This document shows, piece after piece, positions 55,442 to 64,000 of a stretch of DNA of 64,000 nucleotides; the first letter of the stretch is position 1, and each line of letters starts with the position of its first letter. This DNA comes from Hyaloscypha bicolor E. Lineage: Eukaryota > Ascomycota > Leotiomycetes > Helotiales > Hyaloscyphaceae. The notes beneath the pieces were generated by a model that worked only from the letters and a program-made list of their open reading frames with translations, ran no database searches and had not been told where the DNA came from. The stretch lies in contig NW_020194589.1 in NCBI RefSeq assembly GCF_002865645.1, positions 3,013,750 through 3,077,749 on the forward strand. Reading direction: 5' to 3'. The position numbers and the translations under genes were made by a program.

Positions 55442-55510
55442 GATGTCGAATCAACTCGCTTCAAACGCGATTATAAGGATGACTTGAAGGTTGACAACGG
55501 AATCGAACAT

Positions 55511-55855
55511 TGAGATGCGGAGAAGAAGGAAGCATGGACCAGAAGTGTGTTGGAGGATGCGCAGCCAGCAATCGCATAATGCTTTCCTAAATCGGCCTTT
55601 CCCGCGCGGCTAAAAGCGAGTGTTTCATCGGCTAGCCACCCAGGCCACTCGACCGCCCAAATATTTATTTCACCACCACAGTAGTATAAAAGCAAACTTT
55701 TGAGTAGATATCGTAATCAGCGAGCTTGGAAGATTAATCCTACAAGTTTTGGGAATGTTCTAAGCACTTTGAAAAGTTCCAAATTTTGGTGGTCCTGGCG
55801 GTTGGCCAATACCGACCGGTACTTCTACTGCGGCGCAGATTCCTGCGGTTTGACA
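55511..55855. other. Intergenic, nothing recognised
   Basis: Short open frames without recognisable content; upstream side of the Ser/Thr-rich gene. Confidence 0.4.
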
Positions 55856-55994
55856 GTAAGGTGCCATAAATAGTTTGTACGATCCGTGCAAACTGGACCA
55901 ATTATAATTGTTGAATGGCACCAGCAGAGAAGAATATGGTTGGTCAATAAAGCGGGGCCGCACGGATCCTGTACGAACTCTTATGGCACCTTTC
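55856..55994. repeat. Imperfect inverted repeat, ~35-bp arms
   Basis: GTAAGGTGCCATAAATAG...GTACGATCCGTGC at 55856-55889 and its inverse GCACGGATCCTGTACGAACT...TATGGCACCTTTC at 55960-55994 share most bases. They could be the two ends of a small rearranged duplication. Confidence 0.6.
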
Positions 55995-56449
55995 AGTACT
56001 GGGACTCGATCCCTGGCAACCTCTTCAACCTTCCAATTGCAATATTCACAAAGCTGACAGGAGAGAATTGTGACGGCGGAGCTGGAGCAATGGAACGAGG
56101 CACAAAGATCTCTAGGTCCCGTCTTTAGAATCTAAAGCTAAGGAGAGAAGTAGAGTGAGGTGTGGTGGATGAGTAAGATATGACTGAAACCACTAAAACG
56201 CGGGGCCGAGCCTAGCCTGAACCTTAGCTTGAAACCAACTGGTGCAAGTCCGTAGCAACCATGTAACACCAACCGTCACAAGAATGGGTTTTCTCCAACC
56301 AATGCAAGGGACACTCACCGTCCCAACATGAGCAAAGATCACGACTCAACTCGTCGAAATATTGAGATTTTAGGGCATTGCTGTGCGAGATTTGAAGCCG
56401 CTCATGCCTCTCCGTATCGCGCGACGGCCGATCGGAAACTCCTTTGTCG

Positions 56450-56920
56450 AGACCATGGGGGGGCATCAACTCATTCCCCTATCTCACTTCATGACGCATC
56501 TCGACGCCTAGCACGCAGCCAGTTCTCTTGACCCAGCTGGCAATCCTGCACGATGGGCCGTTGTCAATACAATTGTTGCTCTCGGGATCCGATCCAAGAC
56601 GGCTCCTGGCTCGGAGGCCGCCTTATTCGATATCACGAACGGGTCTACCAAAATGCCACCAAGTGGTTCCTGAGCTGGTTCTACAAAGACCGTGCTTGCC
56701 CTCGATGCAAGCTCTGCTTGGGATGGCTCTATTTGCCCGAGACAATGTGAATATTCCGGCTTCCACAATGCTGGCAAGTAATGCTTCACGTCATCTGGAA
56801 TTGTTAAGCTTGAGCTGGTCCTCCACGGGCCGAGCGATTGACACGGGAGAGACGGAACAATATGAGCAGGTGTACAGGACCGCAGGCATATCCGAGAAGA
56901 CTATTCGAGAGTTCCTTGGG
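56450..56920 (+). pseudogene. Decayed fungal-specific transcription factor (Fungal_trans domain)
   Basis: In one frame around 56530-56650 the plus strand reads DPAGNPARWAVVNTIVALGI, then RSKTAPGSEAALFDIT. In another frame around 56655-56820 it reads VVPELVLQRPCLPSMQALLG, MALFARDN and TMLASNASRHLELLSL. Together these resemble the middle homology domain (Fungal_trans) of Zn(II)2Cys6 regulators, but an in-frame stop (near 56670) and at least one frameshift separate them. The N-terminal zinc cluster and the rest of the domain are not found. This is a relic of a regulator gene. Confidence 0.65.
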
Positions 56921-58144
56921 ACTAAGGCAGCATTGTGCGAGGGGCAGGCTCAACTTGTTGACCGCAGAGCCAACTTGCGAACCGTAAGGACACGATTGGT
57001 TTCCTATCTGATATGATATGAGGATTCAAGAGTGCGTATGATGCCCAAACAGAATCAACTTTACCAAATCAAGACCCCTTGAATCTCGAAGCTTCTTCTT
57101 GCGAATCCACAGCGTGCACTGCGTACCGGAAGCACGTCGTCCTCCTAGGCCATCAATCATCAAGAACAAACATTGATAGACAATCAAAGCACACACATTA
57201 AATGGCACACCACTCGGCTGCGAAAAGATAATTAACACTCTATCAGAGCGTTGCAGATGGATAGATATCGACGTCACATGACGCGCGCGGGAAATTCCCC
57301 GGTCTTGAACCATCAGGCTCGCAAACATCTCGAAAATTTTCGCACCCCATCAAGGCTGTCAGAGTCCAAGACGGACTGATTGACCTGTTACAAACATCAT
57401 CTACCTCGGTCCATGTGAAGACAGCCAAGATTGGGCCTCTCCCCGGATTTCCATGGTTCATGGAACATGCTTACAAGGTGGCTGACATCTCCTTTTGTCT
57501 GGTATTTATCCGTTCGTACCTTCCATACTCCGGAAGTACAGCCCTAAGTATTACGACGCTACTACAAGGGTCTGAACCATACGCGATTTCAACACTCATA
57601 ACTTTTCCTATACACAACCTAAAGCCTTATTTAAACAATAAAATGACCCCTAGGAGGAGGACTATACATTTATCTGTTTTTTTGTGTTTTGGTGGTGCGC
57701 TGGGTTGTCATATAAGGTGGTAAAAGTTGAGATCCCTACAAATGGCGTTGTAAGACTTGTGCGCTGTACTTCATTAGCGACGGGCCACCCCCCAAAATCA
57801 ATGTCCTTCGCTAAATTTGTGGCACGGACCAGCCAGCTGGAAGTACCTCCTATACAAATTTACTATGTGAAATACTTGGCCCAGCCGCTTTCACGACCCA
57901 CCACGGCACGGGTAACCTCAGCATTTCAAGTTCCAAGCCCCGAGGCTGACGCAGTGACGCTCATGCCAGGCTTCGGCGTTGGGCTGTCGGCCGGTTTGGG
58001 CGGCCGTGCGAATCGTACGGAGCGGAGAGTCCTCCCAATTCCAGGTGTGACTTACAGCGTGCATCGAGCTGAGTGCCGCTACCACATCTCTAATTGGTCA
58101 AACGTACGACTCTCGCTCTAGTGTGTGAGTCGGCCGCCATATTA
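56921..58144. other. Intergenic, nothing recognised
   Basis: Several short frames on both strands (for example 57684-58121 plus) have no recognisable content. Confidence 0.4.
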
Positions 58145-58452
58145 GGGATGTATAAAAGCGTAATATAATAATTACATAATAACGCCAATTGGCGTAATTA
58201 TATAATAAGGTCTGCCATTCACCAGATTATTATGATATGAAGTCAAGTGTAATTTACGCATAAGTTAGGACTAGGCATAAATTAAGCAAATTTGGGCGTC
58301 TCCGTCCGTTTGGGCGTACCCAAGTCCCCTTCTCCCTTACGAGCTAGCCTTTCCATAATAGGTTAGCGTATAATAATAATATCATAACCCGTTTTTCTCC
58401 GTTACACTACATTTTTATAACGACAGTCCAAAGTACGTAATTCTTACATCCC
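58145..58452. mobile_element. MITE-like element, ~308 bp, TA-flanked
   Basis: Left end GGGATGTATAAAAGCGTAA and right end TACGTAATTCTTACATCCC are imperfect inverted repeats, each flanked by TA (58143-58144 and 58453-58454), as for Tc1/mariner-type elements. The interior is AT-rich and carries a palindrome ACGCCAATTGGCGT near 58181-58194. No coding capacity. Confidence 0.65.
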
Positions 58453-58664
58453 TACGCTATATTGATTCAGCTCCTAGGGGAAAGCCCGCTGATTTCCGTG
58501 TTCGTCCACACCTCCTCTTTTTGTATGAGACGAGACGAACGATGATGGCCTGTCGTTTGGGTCTTTAGCGCTATGCAGCTCACTACTTCTATCAGCTGCT
58601 GTCTCCTCCTTCAGTTTGCTGGAACTGGAAAACGTTCTCCATTTCAAAATATTCCATTTCCATC

Positions 58665-60335
58665 ATGGAGCAATCCACCGCTTTCCAAGCGTTGACACAA
58701 GCTCCTAAGTTTTACGTCGTCTTGTCCACTATTGCACTCCTCGCCTTATGGAAGATCCAATCATGGGCAGTTATGCATCGCCGCAAGTCGAAGTTCATGA
58801 GAGAGCATGGATGCCAAGATCCAGCGAAATATCCGAACAAAGATCCAATCTTCGGCCTGGACTTATTGTGGGACAACTATCAGAGTATGAGGAACCATAG
58901 GATACTGCCCAAAATGGCCGGTCGATTCCAGAAAGTTGGTGCGAACACCTACTCATTCCTTCTCGCAGGGCGGCACAGGTTAAGCACGGTCGAGCCAGAG
59001 AACGTGAAGGCGTTGCTCTCTACGAAATTCACAAGCTTCATGCTCCCACCAAGACGGACCCATGTGTTGAAACAGTTTATCGGTGAATCCATCTTTGCTT
59101 CCAACGGTCCTCAATGGCAGCACTCACGGGCTATCATCCGACCGCATCTGGCCAAGGACAGCTTCATCGATTCGGAGATGTCAAGATTTGAGAAGCACTT
59201 TGGCCGTCTGTTATCGTCTATCCCAAGAGACCGCTCGACAATTGATCTTCAACCGCTATTCTTCTCGTTTACGATGGATGCTGCAATCGACATGTTGACA
59301 GGCAAGGACCTGCAGTCGGAAGAACAGCGGGCTCTTGCGAAAGATGACAACATCGTCGAATTATTCGACGATGCCCAAAGACTCCTCGCGTTTCGTGCTA
59401 TCATGCCTTTTGGCGAGATGTCAGCCAAAGAGAAGGGGAACATCAAGCGGTGCCACAATTGGGTTGATCGATGCGTTGTCCAAGCTATGCAGGAGCACAA
59501 ATTAGGCAAAGTCGTTGAAGCCGGGGAGAAACGTTGCTTCTTGCAAAAGCTCGTCACGGAGATGGATGATGTTGTCCAGATACGGTCTGAATTGATCGCC
59601 CTTCTCATTGCCGGCCGCGACACTACGGCATCCACTCTGAGCTCTTTGTGGTTCGTGTTAGCAAAGAGACCAGACGTCGTCGCGAAGCTGCAAGCTGAAG
59701 TGGCAGAACTCAATGGCGAACGGCCTGGATTTACTCGGTTGAAGCAGATGACTTATGTTCAGCATACAGTCCGAGAAGGTAAGTTTTCGTCTGAGATATT
59801 TCATTCTTAGAACTACGGATAGCTGACGATGAACCCCCAGTGCTCCGGCTCTATCCACCAGTTCCAGCTGCTGGTTTCGAGGCGACCGAAGATACGTTCC
59901 TTCCTGTCGGCGGAGGAGCGGACGGGAAAAGCCCCATCTTCGTCCCAAAAGGGCAAGCTATTGCCTACAGCGTCTATGCCTTACATAGACGTAAAGACAT
60001 CTATGGCCCGGATGCGGAAATGTTCAGACCAGAAAGATGGGAGGATAAGTCACTTCGTCCAGGGCAAGTTAACCTCTCCTCCCCCAATCTTCCTTTCGAC
60101 ATCGGCACTAATACACCACAGATGGGGCTATCTTCCCTTCAACGGCGGCCCCCGAGCCTGCCTCGGTCAGCAATTCGCCCTGACGGAGATCGCGTATACC
60201 ACCGTGAGGTTACTACAGGAGTTCCAGGCCGTGGAATCGCGTGATGACTCTCCGTGGCAGGAAAATTGGATGACGAGCTGTTCTGTCTTGACAGGTTGCC
60301 AAGTTTCCTTAATTCCGTATGACGATGTTGTTTGA
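58665..60335 (+). CDS. Cytochrome P450, CYP52-like (alkane / fatty-acid hydroxylase group)
   Basis: Membrane-bound heme monooxygenase. Exons 58665-59778, 59841-60063 and 60122-60335 give 516 aa, phases closing. An N-terminal anchor ([16 protein letters not shown]) is followed by [15 protein letters not shown], the C-helix [12 protein letters not shown], the I-helix AGRDTTAST, the K-helix ExxR in [11 protein letters not shown] (joined across intron 1), FRPERWED, and the heme loop [17 protein letters not shown] with the axial cysteine. These match the CYP52/CYP539-like group that omega-hydroxylates alkanes and fatty acids; substrate is inferred from family only. The second intron starts with GC (GCAAGT) rather than GT. 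No biosynthetic cluster genes are next to it. Confidence 0.92.
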
Positions 60336-61154
60336 ACCTATCTCTGTTTGGGAAGAATTATGGGAAGGCGTGTGATCGAAAGGTGTTGGTAAATGAACTA
60401 TATGTGTCCCGAATTGAAAGATTATGGAAGCAAATCCAAGTCCCAGCCAGGAATTTGGTTTTGCTTTTCCCTTACTCTTGGGACACGCCAGCATTATCCA
60501 TCCGACTTTCATCTCAACAGACGACTCCGTCTTCAAGTTGAACGCACATCAGAAGCTGGTGACGGTGTTGAATTTCTTTTGTGGGCCCGTACCCCTGAAT
60601 CCTGGCGTTCGCTTGGAGCCAGCGAGATCCAGGGGCGGCCGCAGGCGCGAAGGCAGGGGAGCGGCGCAGCCCCAGAATGCCGCCGGGCACTTCTTCACTT
60701 TCAATTCCAAATCTATGTTCTCTCTTTCGAATCTGGGGTTTGGAGACGGAGAAGAGCTTGAAAAACGAATTCAATGCTGGCAAGTGCTATAGATGGAGCT
60801 CTCTCAATGTCTGCACCTCTTTTCCAACAATGGCTGGTAAGGATCGACTGGCAGGAAGATCGTCTGATCTCAACTTTCAACGACCTCAACTCCATCCCTA
60901 TCCGTATCCGTATTTATCACAAGGACAAGGGTATGAACCTTCAAACGGGAGTGGCGTTTTTTCCAATCCAGTCGTTTCCGCCATCAAATTTGTGATTGCT
61001 TCAGCCTGCAGTTACTGTAAGATCAAATTCTACGGCACAGCCCTCATGCCATCTCTGATTTAAACTTGGGGGCCCCAAAAGGTTTCGCGATGTATTCAAG
61101 TAACTCGCATTGTATTTTTTGCGAGACTGTTCATATGTTCGTTTTGTTTTCAAT
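60336..61154. other. Intergenic with a GC-rich patch
   Basis: No gene supported. A GC-rich stretch at about 60620-60695 includes a NotI-type GCGGCCGC-like motif (GGGGCGGCCGCAGG). Open frames here lack recognisable content. Confidence 0.4.
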
Positions 61155-62523
61155 ATGTTGGAAGCTGAATTTTTCAGGATGAGGTTGTTTGGAAGGAAAG
61201 AATTGGTTCTGCAGTTGTGTGTTGCTGCGTTTGGGGTTCGCGGAGCAGCAGCTGCTCTCGCGTTTACAGGATCATTGGATGGGCTTACGGCTGGAGCACC
61301 GTTTGATGTCAAGTGGTCTGGGGCCATTGGGACATCGACTTTAACTTTGTTAAGTGGGAGCACAGTAGTCAACAAGATTGCTTGTGCGTTGAGCAACTTA
61401 AAATATCTGGACGTCATGGGCTAATTGATCTCTTTAGTTGGGATCTCAGATCAGCATCTACTGTGGAGTCCATATGCGTTTACCCCAGCTGGCTCGTACA
61501 TTCTCCAGCTCGGCGATACATCTGGCCAGACAGCAACCTCCAAGTTCACCATGCTCGCAGCGGGAACGAATCCCTCGTCCACAGCTCTCCATTTCACGAA
61601 TGCCGAGTTCGATATAACAGCCGGGGCGCCCTTCAACGTGACATGGACTGGAGCACAGGGAACAACCAGTTTATCCCTCCAGCAAGGAGACTCCAACAGC
61701 ATCAAAACAGCAGATGTGATTCTCAGTATGCCCTCGACCCCCCTCCCTCTCTCTCATCCATGAACTAAATTAACCTCCTCCCAAAGGCTCTATAACAGAC
61801 GACTTCGTAGTCTGGACACCCTACGCTACGACGGAACCTGGATCGTACATCCTCCGGCTCGATGACTCCTCCAACGACTTCGCTTACGGTCTAGTCTTCA
61901 ACATGCAAGCAGCAGGCTCAGGTTCCTCATCAACATCGTAAGTCTCTCCCTCAAACCCCGCACAGACACAAGCCCCCGTCATCCAAAATCCCAGCACCTC
62001 CACCACTTCATCAAATACATTCAGCTCCACCTCCACAACTGACCCAGCCGAAAGTAGCAGCAGCAGCACATCTACGCCGACTCCGACGCCCACGAATTCA
62101 GCAGGCGCAGGCACGAGCACGAGCACAAACCCCGCCACAAACCCCACCAACGCGTCCTCCCAAAACAACGCTCAAACCAACCAAACCACCTCCCCGACCC
62201 CCAGTAAATCCTCCCTCTCACCGGGCGCAAAAGCAGGAATAGGCATCGCCTGCTCGCTGGCCTTTATCTTCCTTCTCACGACCCTATTCTTGTTGTACAG
62301 ACAATGGAGGCAGAAGAGGGATGTCGTAGAACTGCCTGAGACGAACTCAGCTGGTAGTTTGGGGTTAGGGTACAGAGGGGTCAGGGGGTATTTCACGCCT
62401 GGGGAAAACGGGAATGGTGGGATGGTGGAGAAGGGGGGCGGAGAGAGAGAGAACATCGCGGAGATGAGGGGCGAGGGGAGGGTGGAGGAGTTGGATGGGT
62501 ATGGGGGGAGAGGGGTGGTGTGA
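61155..62523 (+). CDS. Ser/Thr-rich membrane protein with KNH/Kre9-like repeats
   Basis: Exons 61155 (or the ATG at 61179)-61383, 61438-61725 and from 61787 onward. From the second ATG, MRLFGRKELVLQLCVAAFGV is a plausible signal peptide. Two extracellular repeats are visible: GLTAGAPFDVKWSGAIGTST and DITAGAPFNVTWTGAQGTTS, each followed by a WSPYAF/WTPYAT...GSYILxLxD segment, as in the Ser-Thr-rich KNH/Kre9-like family. A long Ser/Thr stalk, a transmembrane helix (AGIGIACSLAFIFLLTTLFL) and a Gly-rich cytosolic tail follow. Between about 61915 and 61990 the frame contains a TAA at a GTAAGT donor; no acceptor gives the right phase with that donor, so the junction is unresolved (a weaker GTTCCT donor with an acceptor ending at 61972 would fit). 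Confidence 0.65.
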
Positions 62524-62843
62524 GGGGTTGTAACAGGGTTGGGAAGATCAAGAGAAAGGGTTTGAAATGCAATTGTGGGCGTCGTAGGACTTATTGTTGT
62601 TTGTGTGACAAAAGAGAATGGTCTGTGAGAATCAAGCCCGAGACGAAGGAGTGAAAGGCTTTCTGGATGCTTGCCTTGCCTGTTAGATCATCGATCGATG
62701 GATCCACTCTACTTTCTACAAGCAACCAAAAGTTCGTGCCTATCTCGAGGCAACATGCTAACCAAATCCCAGGAACGCCACGCTATGCAAGAACCAAGAC
62801 CTACCCAGCCCCAACAAGCCCATTTTACCATTAGGCCTCAAAT
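62524..62843. other. Convergent 3' region
   Basis: Non-coding spacer between the convergent membrane-protein and ubiquitin-protease genes. Nothing distinctive. Confidence 0.35.
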
Positions 62844-64000
62844 TCAAACCATAACAAGACTCCCAGAAGGACTAATATTCTCCTTCGCCGCCCCTTCACT
62901 ACTGAGCCCACCCGTCTGCTGAATATAAGGCGGGACAACGATCGCCTTTGCAGGCTCGTACACTTCTTCGTTCCCCTGTCCTGTCTCTTCAGAATCATAA
63001 TCTGAGATAGATGTTGCAATGCTTTCTTCTCGTGTCGTGAGACCCGATTCCAGGTATTCGCTTTCCGAGAGATCGTCATCGTCGAAGGTGGGGAGAGGGA
63101 TGTTTGCTGCTACAGCTAACATCTCTCCTTGATCCGACTGCTCGACCGATTGCAGGGGCTTCTTTGCCGTGTTGGCCATGACGCTTTCCAAGGGTATCGG
63201 GTCAACAACCGCTTCTTCTAATTTTTCTTCTTCAACTGGTGTTGATTTGTCTACCACGGGGTTCAATGTTGCTGGGCCTGCAGGTTCAACACAATCGTAG
63301 AATAACATGAACGCCCCTCCCTGACTAAGAACAGCTTCCTCAGTGACTTTCGTGACATCGTCATCACTCAGTCGCCACCACTGCTCTTTCTGAGACTCGA
63401 ATCCCGGATGCTTCTTGTAGCAGATGTAATGGCCGTTCTCATGTCTTCCATAATGTGTGACCACAGCTCGAAGCTCATATATCGGTCCACGTAACCTGGA
63501 AGGGTGGCGGCTGCTTGCAACCATCGCCTGTTCAGGATCTAAAAGCCACTCCTCCGTGGAGGCCTCTTCGCTGGCTCCAGAGCTGCCGAGACACCATGAT
63601 CCGAGATCTAAATTCTTGGGGAAGCGAACTTGGGAGTAGTTCTTTTTCAACTCGCCCGTGAGTTCATCAAACAAACTTCGGTTAACGTGAATGACCAGTG
63701 ATTTTGGAGGTCTTGCTATGACAGCTTGTCGAGTCTTGGTGGATGATACTCGGTTCTTTGGAGAGATTTTGCATTTCTGATTAAGTGTCTTGTCCTCATA
63801 GTCGTCTTCTTCTAACGCTTCATTGACAGCCTCAAGTCTTTCCCTGCACTGTTGGTGAACTGGTGAGTCGCTGGCCGTATCCTTGGTTCGATCGAAGACG
63901 GCAGAAAGCTGTCTTTGGAACTTCAGAAGGGTGCATTTTCCACATTCAACGCCTTCGATCTTCTCCAGCTTTGTATACTCATCGAAACATTCCAGCACAT
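62844..64000 (-). CDS. Ubiquitin carboxyl-terminal hydrolase (USP), C-terminal part, cut by window end
   Basis: The minus-strand frame is open to the window edge, so only the C-terminal 384 or so residues are seen. The USP finger/palm region is recognisable: a Cys pair in KIEGVECGKCTLLKFQRQLS, PPKSLVIHVNRSLFDELTGE, then the catalytic His box AVVTHYGRHENGHYICYKKH and the following WWRLSDDDVTKVTEEAVLSQ with GGAFMLFYDCV. The nucleophile Cys box lies outside the window. About 150 acidic, Ser-rich residues follow the domain. The layout resembles fungal Ubp1-type enzymes, but the subfamily is not certain. USPs remove ubiquitin from proteins. Confidence 0.9.
   Translation of the reverse strand, partial: VLECFDEYTKLEKIEGVECGKCTLLKFQRQLSAVFDRTKDTASDSPVHQQCRERLEAVNEALEEDDYEDKTLNQKCKISPKNRVSSTKTRQAVIARPPKSLVIHVNRSLFDELTGELKKNYSQVRFPKNLDLGSWCLGSSGASEEASTEEWLLDPEQAMVASSRHPSRLRGPIYELRAVVTHYGRHENGHYICYKKHPGFESQKEQWWRLSDDDVTKVTEEAVLSQGGAFMLFYDCVEPAGPATLNPVVDKSTPVEEEKLEEAVVDPIPLESVMANTAKKPLQSVEQSDQGEMLAVAANIPLPTFDDDDLSESEYLESGLTTREESIATSISDYDSEETGQGNEEVYEPAKAIVVPPYIQQTGGLSSEGAAKENISPSGSLVMV

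Noticed and set aside
60620..60695. GC-rich stretch with a NotI-like site, possible vector contamination
   Set aside because: Flanks continue smoothly as fungal sequence and no vector polylinker order is seen.
1..64000. tRNA, rRNA or CRISPR features
   Set aside because: No tRNA-like A/B boxes in a foldable context, no rRNA sequence and no regularly spaced direct repeats with unique spacers were noticed; a dedicated scan was not possible.

Overview
The window is nuclear DNA of a filamentous ascomycete. Genes have short introns (about 44-80 nt) with GTAAGT/GTATGT donors, and the housekeeping genes have typical Pezizomycotina architecture. A local expansion of 2EXR proteins and a HET/NB-ARC/TPR gene would suit Leotiomycetes (Helotiales-like), but that lineage call is an inference. 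No bacterial, organellar or CRISPR signal was seen.

Layout. 0.5-7.5 kb: a PEX11-type peroxin, two poorly supported membrane proteins, repeat-rich spacer, and the ribosome-biogenesis GTPase EFL1/Ria1 (minus, six exons). 7.9-10.9 kb: a fungal NLR (HET + NB-ARC + TPR) whose HET domain is broken by a one-base frameshift. 11.8-16.4 kb: a tandem-PH protein, dihydroxyacetone kinase and exosome subunit CSL4. 17.0-23.0 kb: three tandem 2EXR paralogues, the middle one carrying a multi-pass membrane tail. 23.6-30.8 kb: gene-poor accessory DNA with a 2.2 kb inverted-repeat-bounded segment enclosing a broken fourth 2EXR copy, a beta-trefoil lectin gene behind a 126-bp tandem-repeat array, hairpins and minisatellites.

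30.9-51.3 kb is a dense conserved core: a small membrane/coiled-coil protein, a 1464-aa RhoGAP, the AMPK gamma subunit SNF4, vacuolar armadillo protein VAC8, a divergent mitochondrial pair (IMP1 and IF-3), eIF2B delta, a small mitochondrial-type protein (possibly a complex I subunit), an SHG1/BOD1-domain protein with a long Arg/Asp/Ser tail, and a TPT-family sugar-phosphate transporter. 51.6-58.5 kb is again accessory: three MITE-like elements, a Ser/Thr-rich membrane protein with an upstream in-frame stop, and a decayed Zn-cluster transcription factor. 58.7-64 kb: a CYP52-like P450, a second Ser/Thr-rich membrane protein with KNH-like repeats, and the C-terminal part of a ubiquitin protease cut by the window end.

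Exon joins were worked out by hand from splice motifs, reading phase and family conservation; nearly all multi-exon models close with total length divisible by three. The most noteworthy items are the frameshifted NLR, the 2EXR cluster with a shared C-terminal CxCxxGH motif and a possibly captured copy, the lectin promoter array, and several unusual introns (CSL4 without an AG acceptor, a 6-nt exon in the transporter, a stop-free 3n intron in eIF2B delta, a GC-AG intron in the P450).
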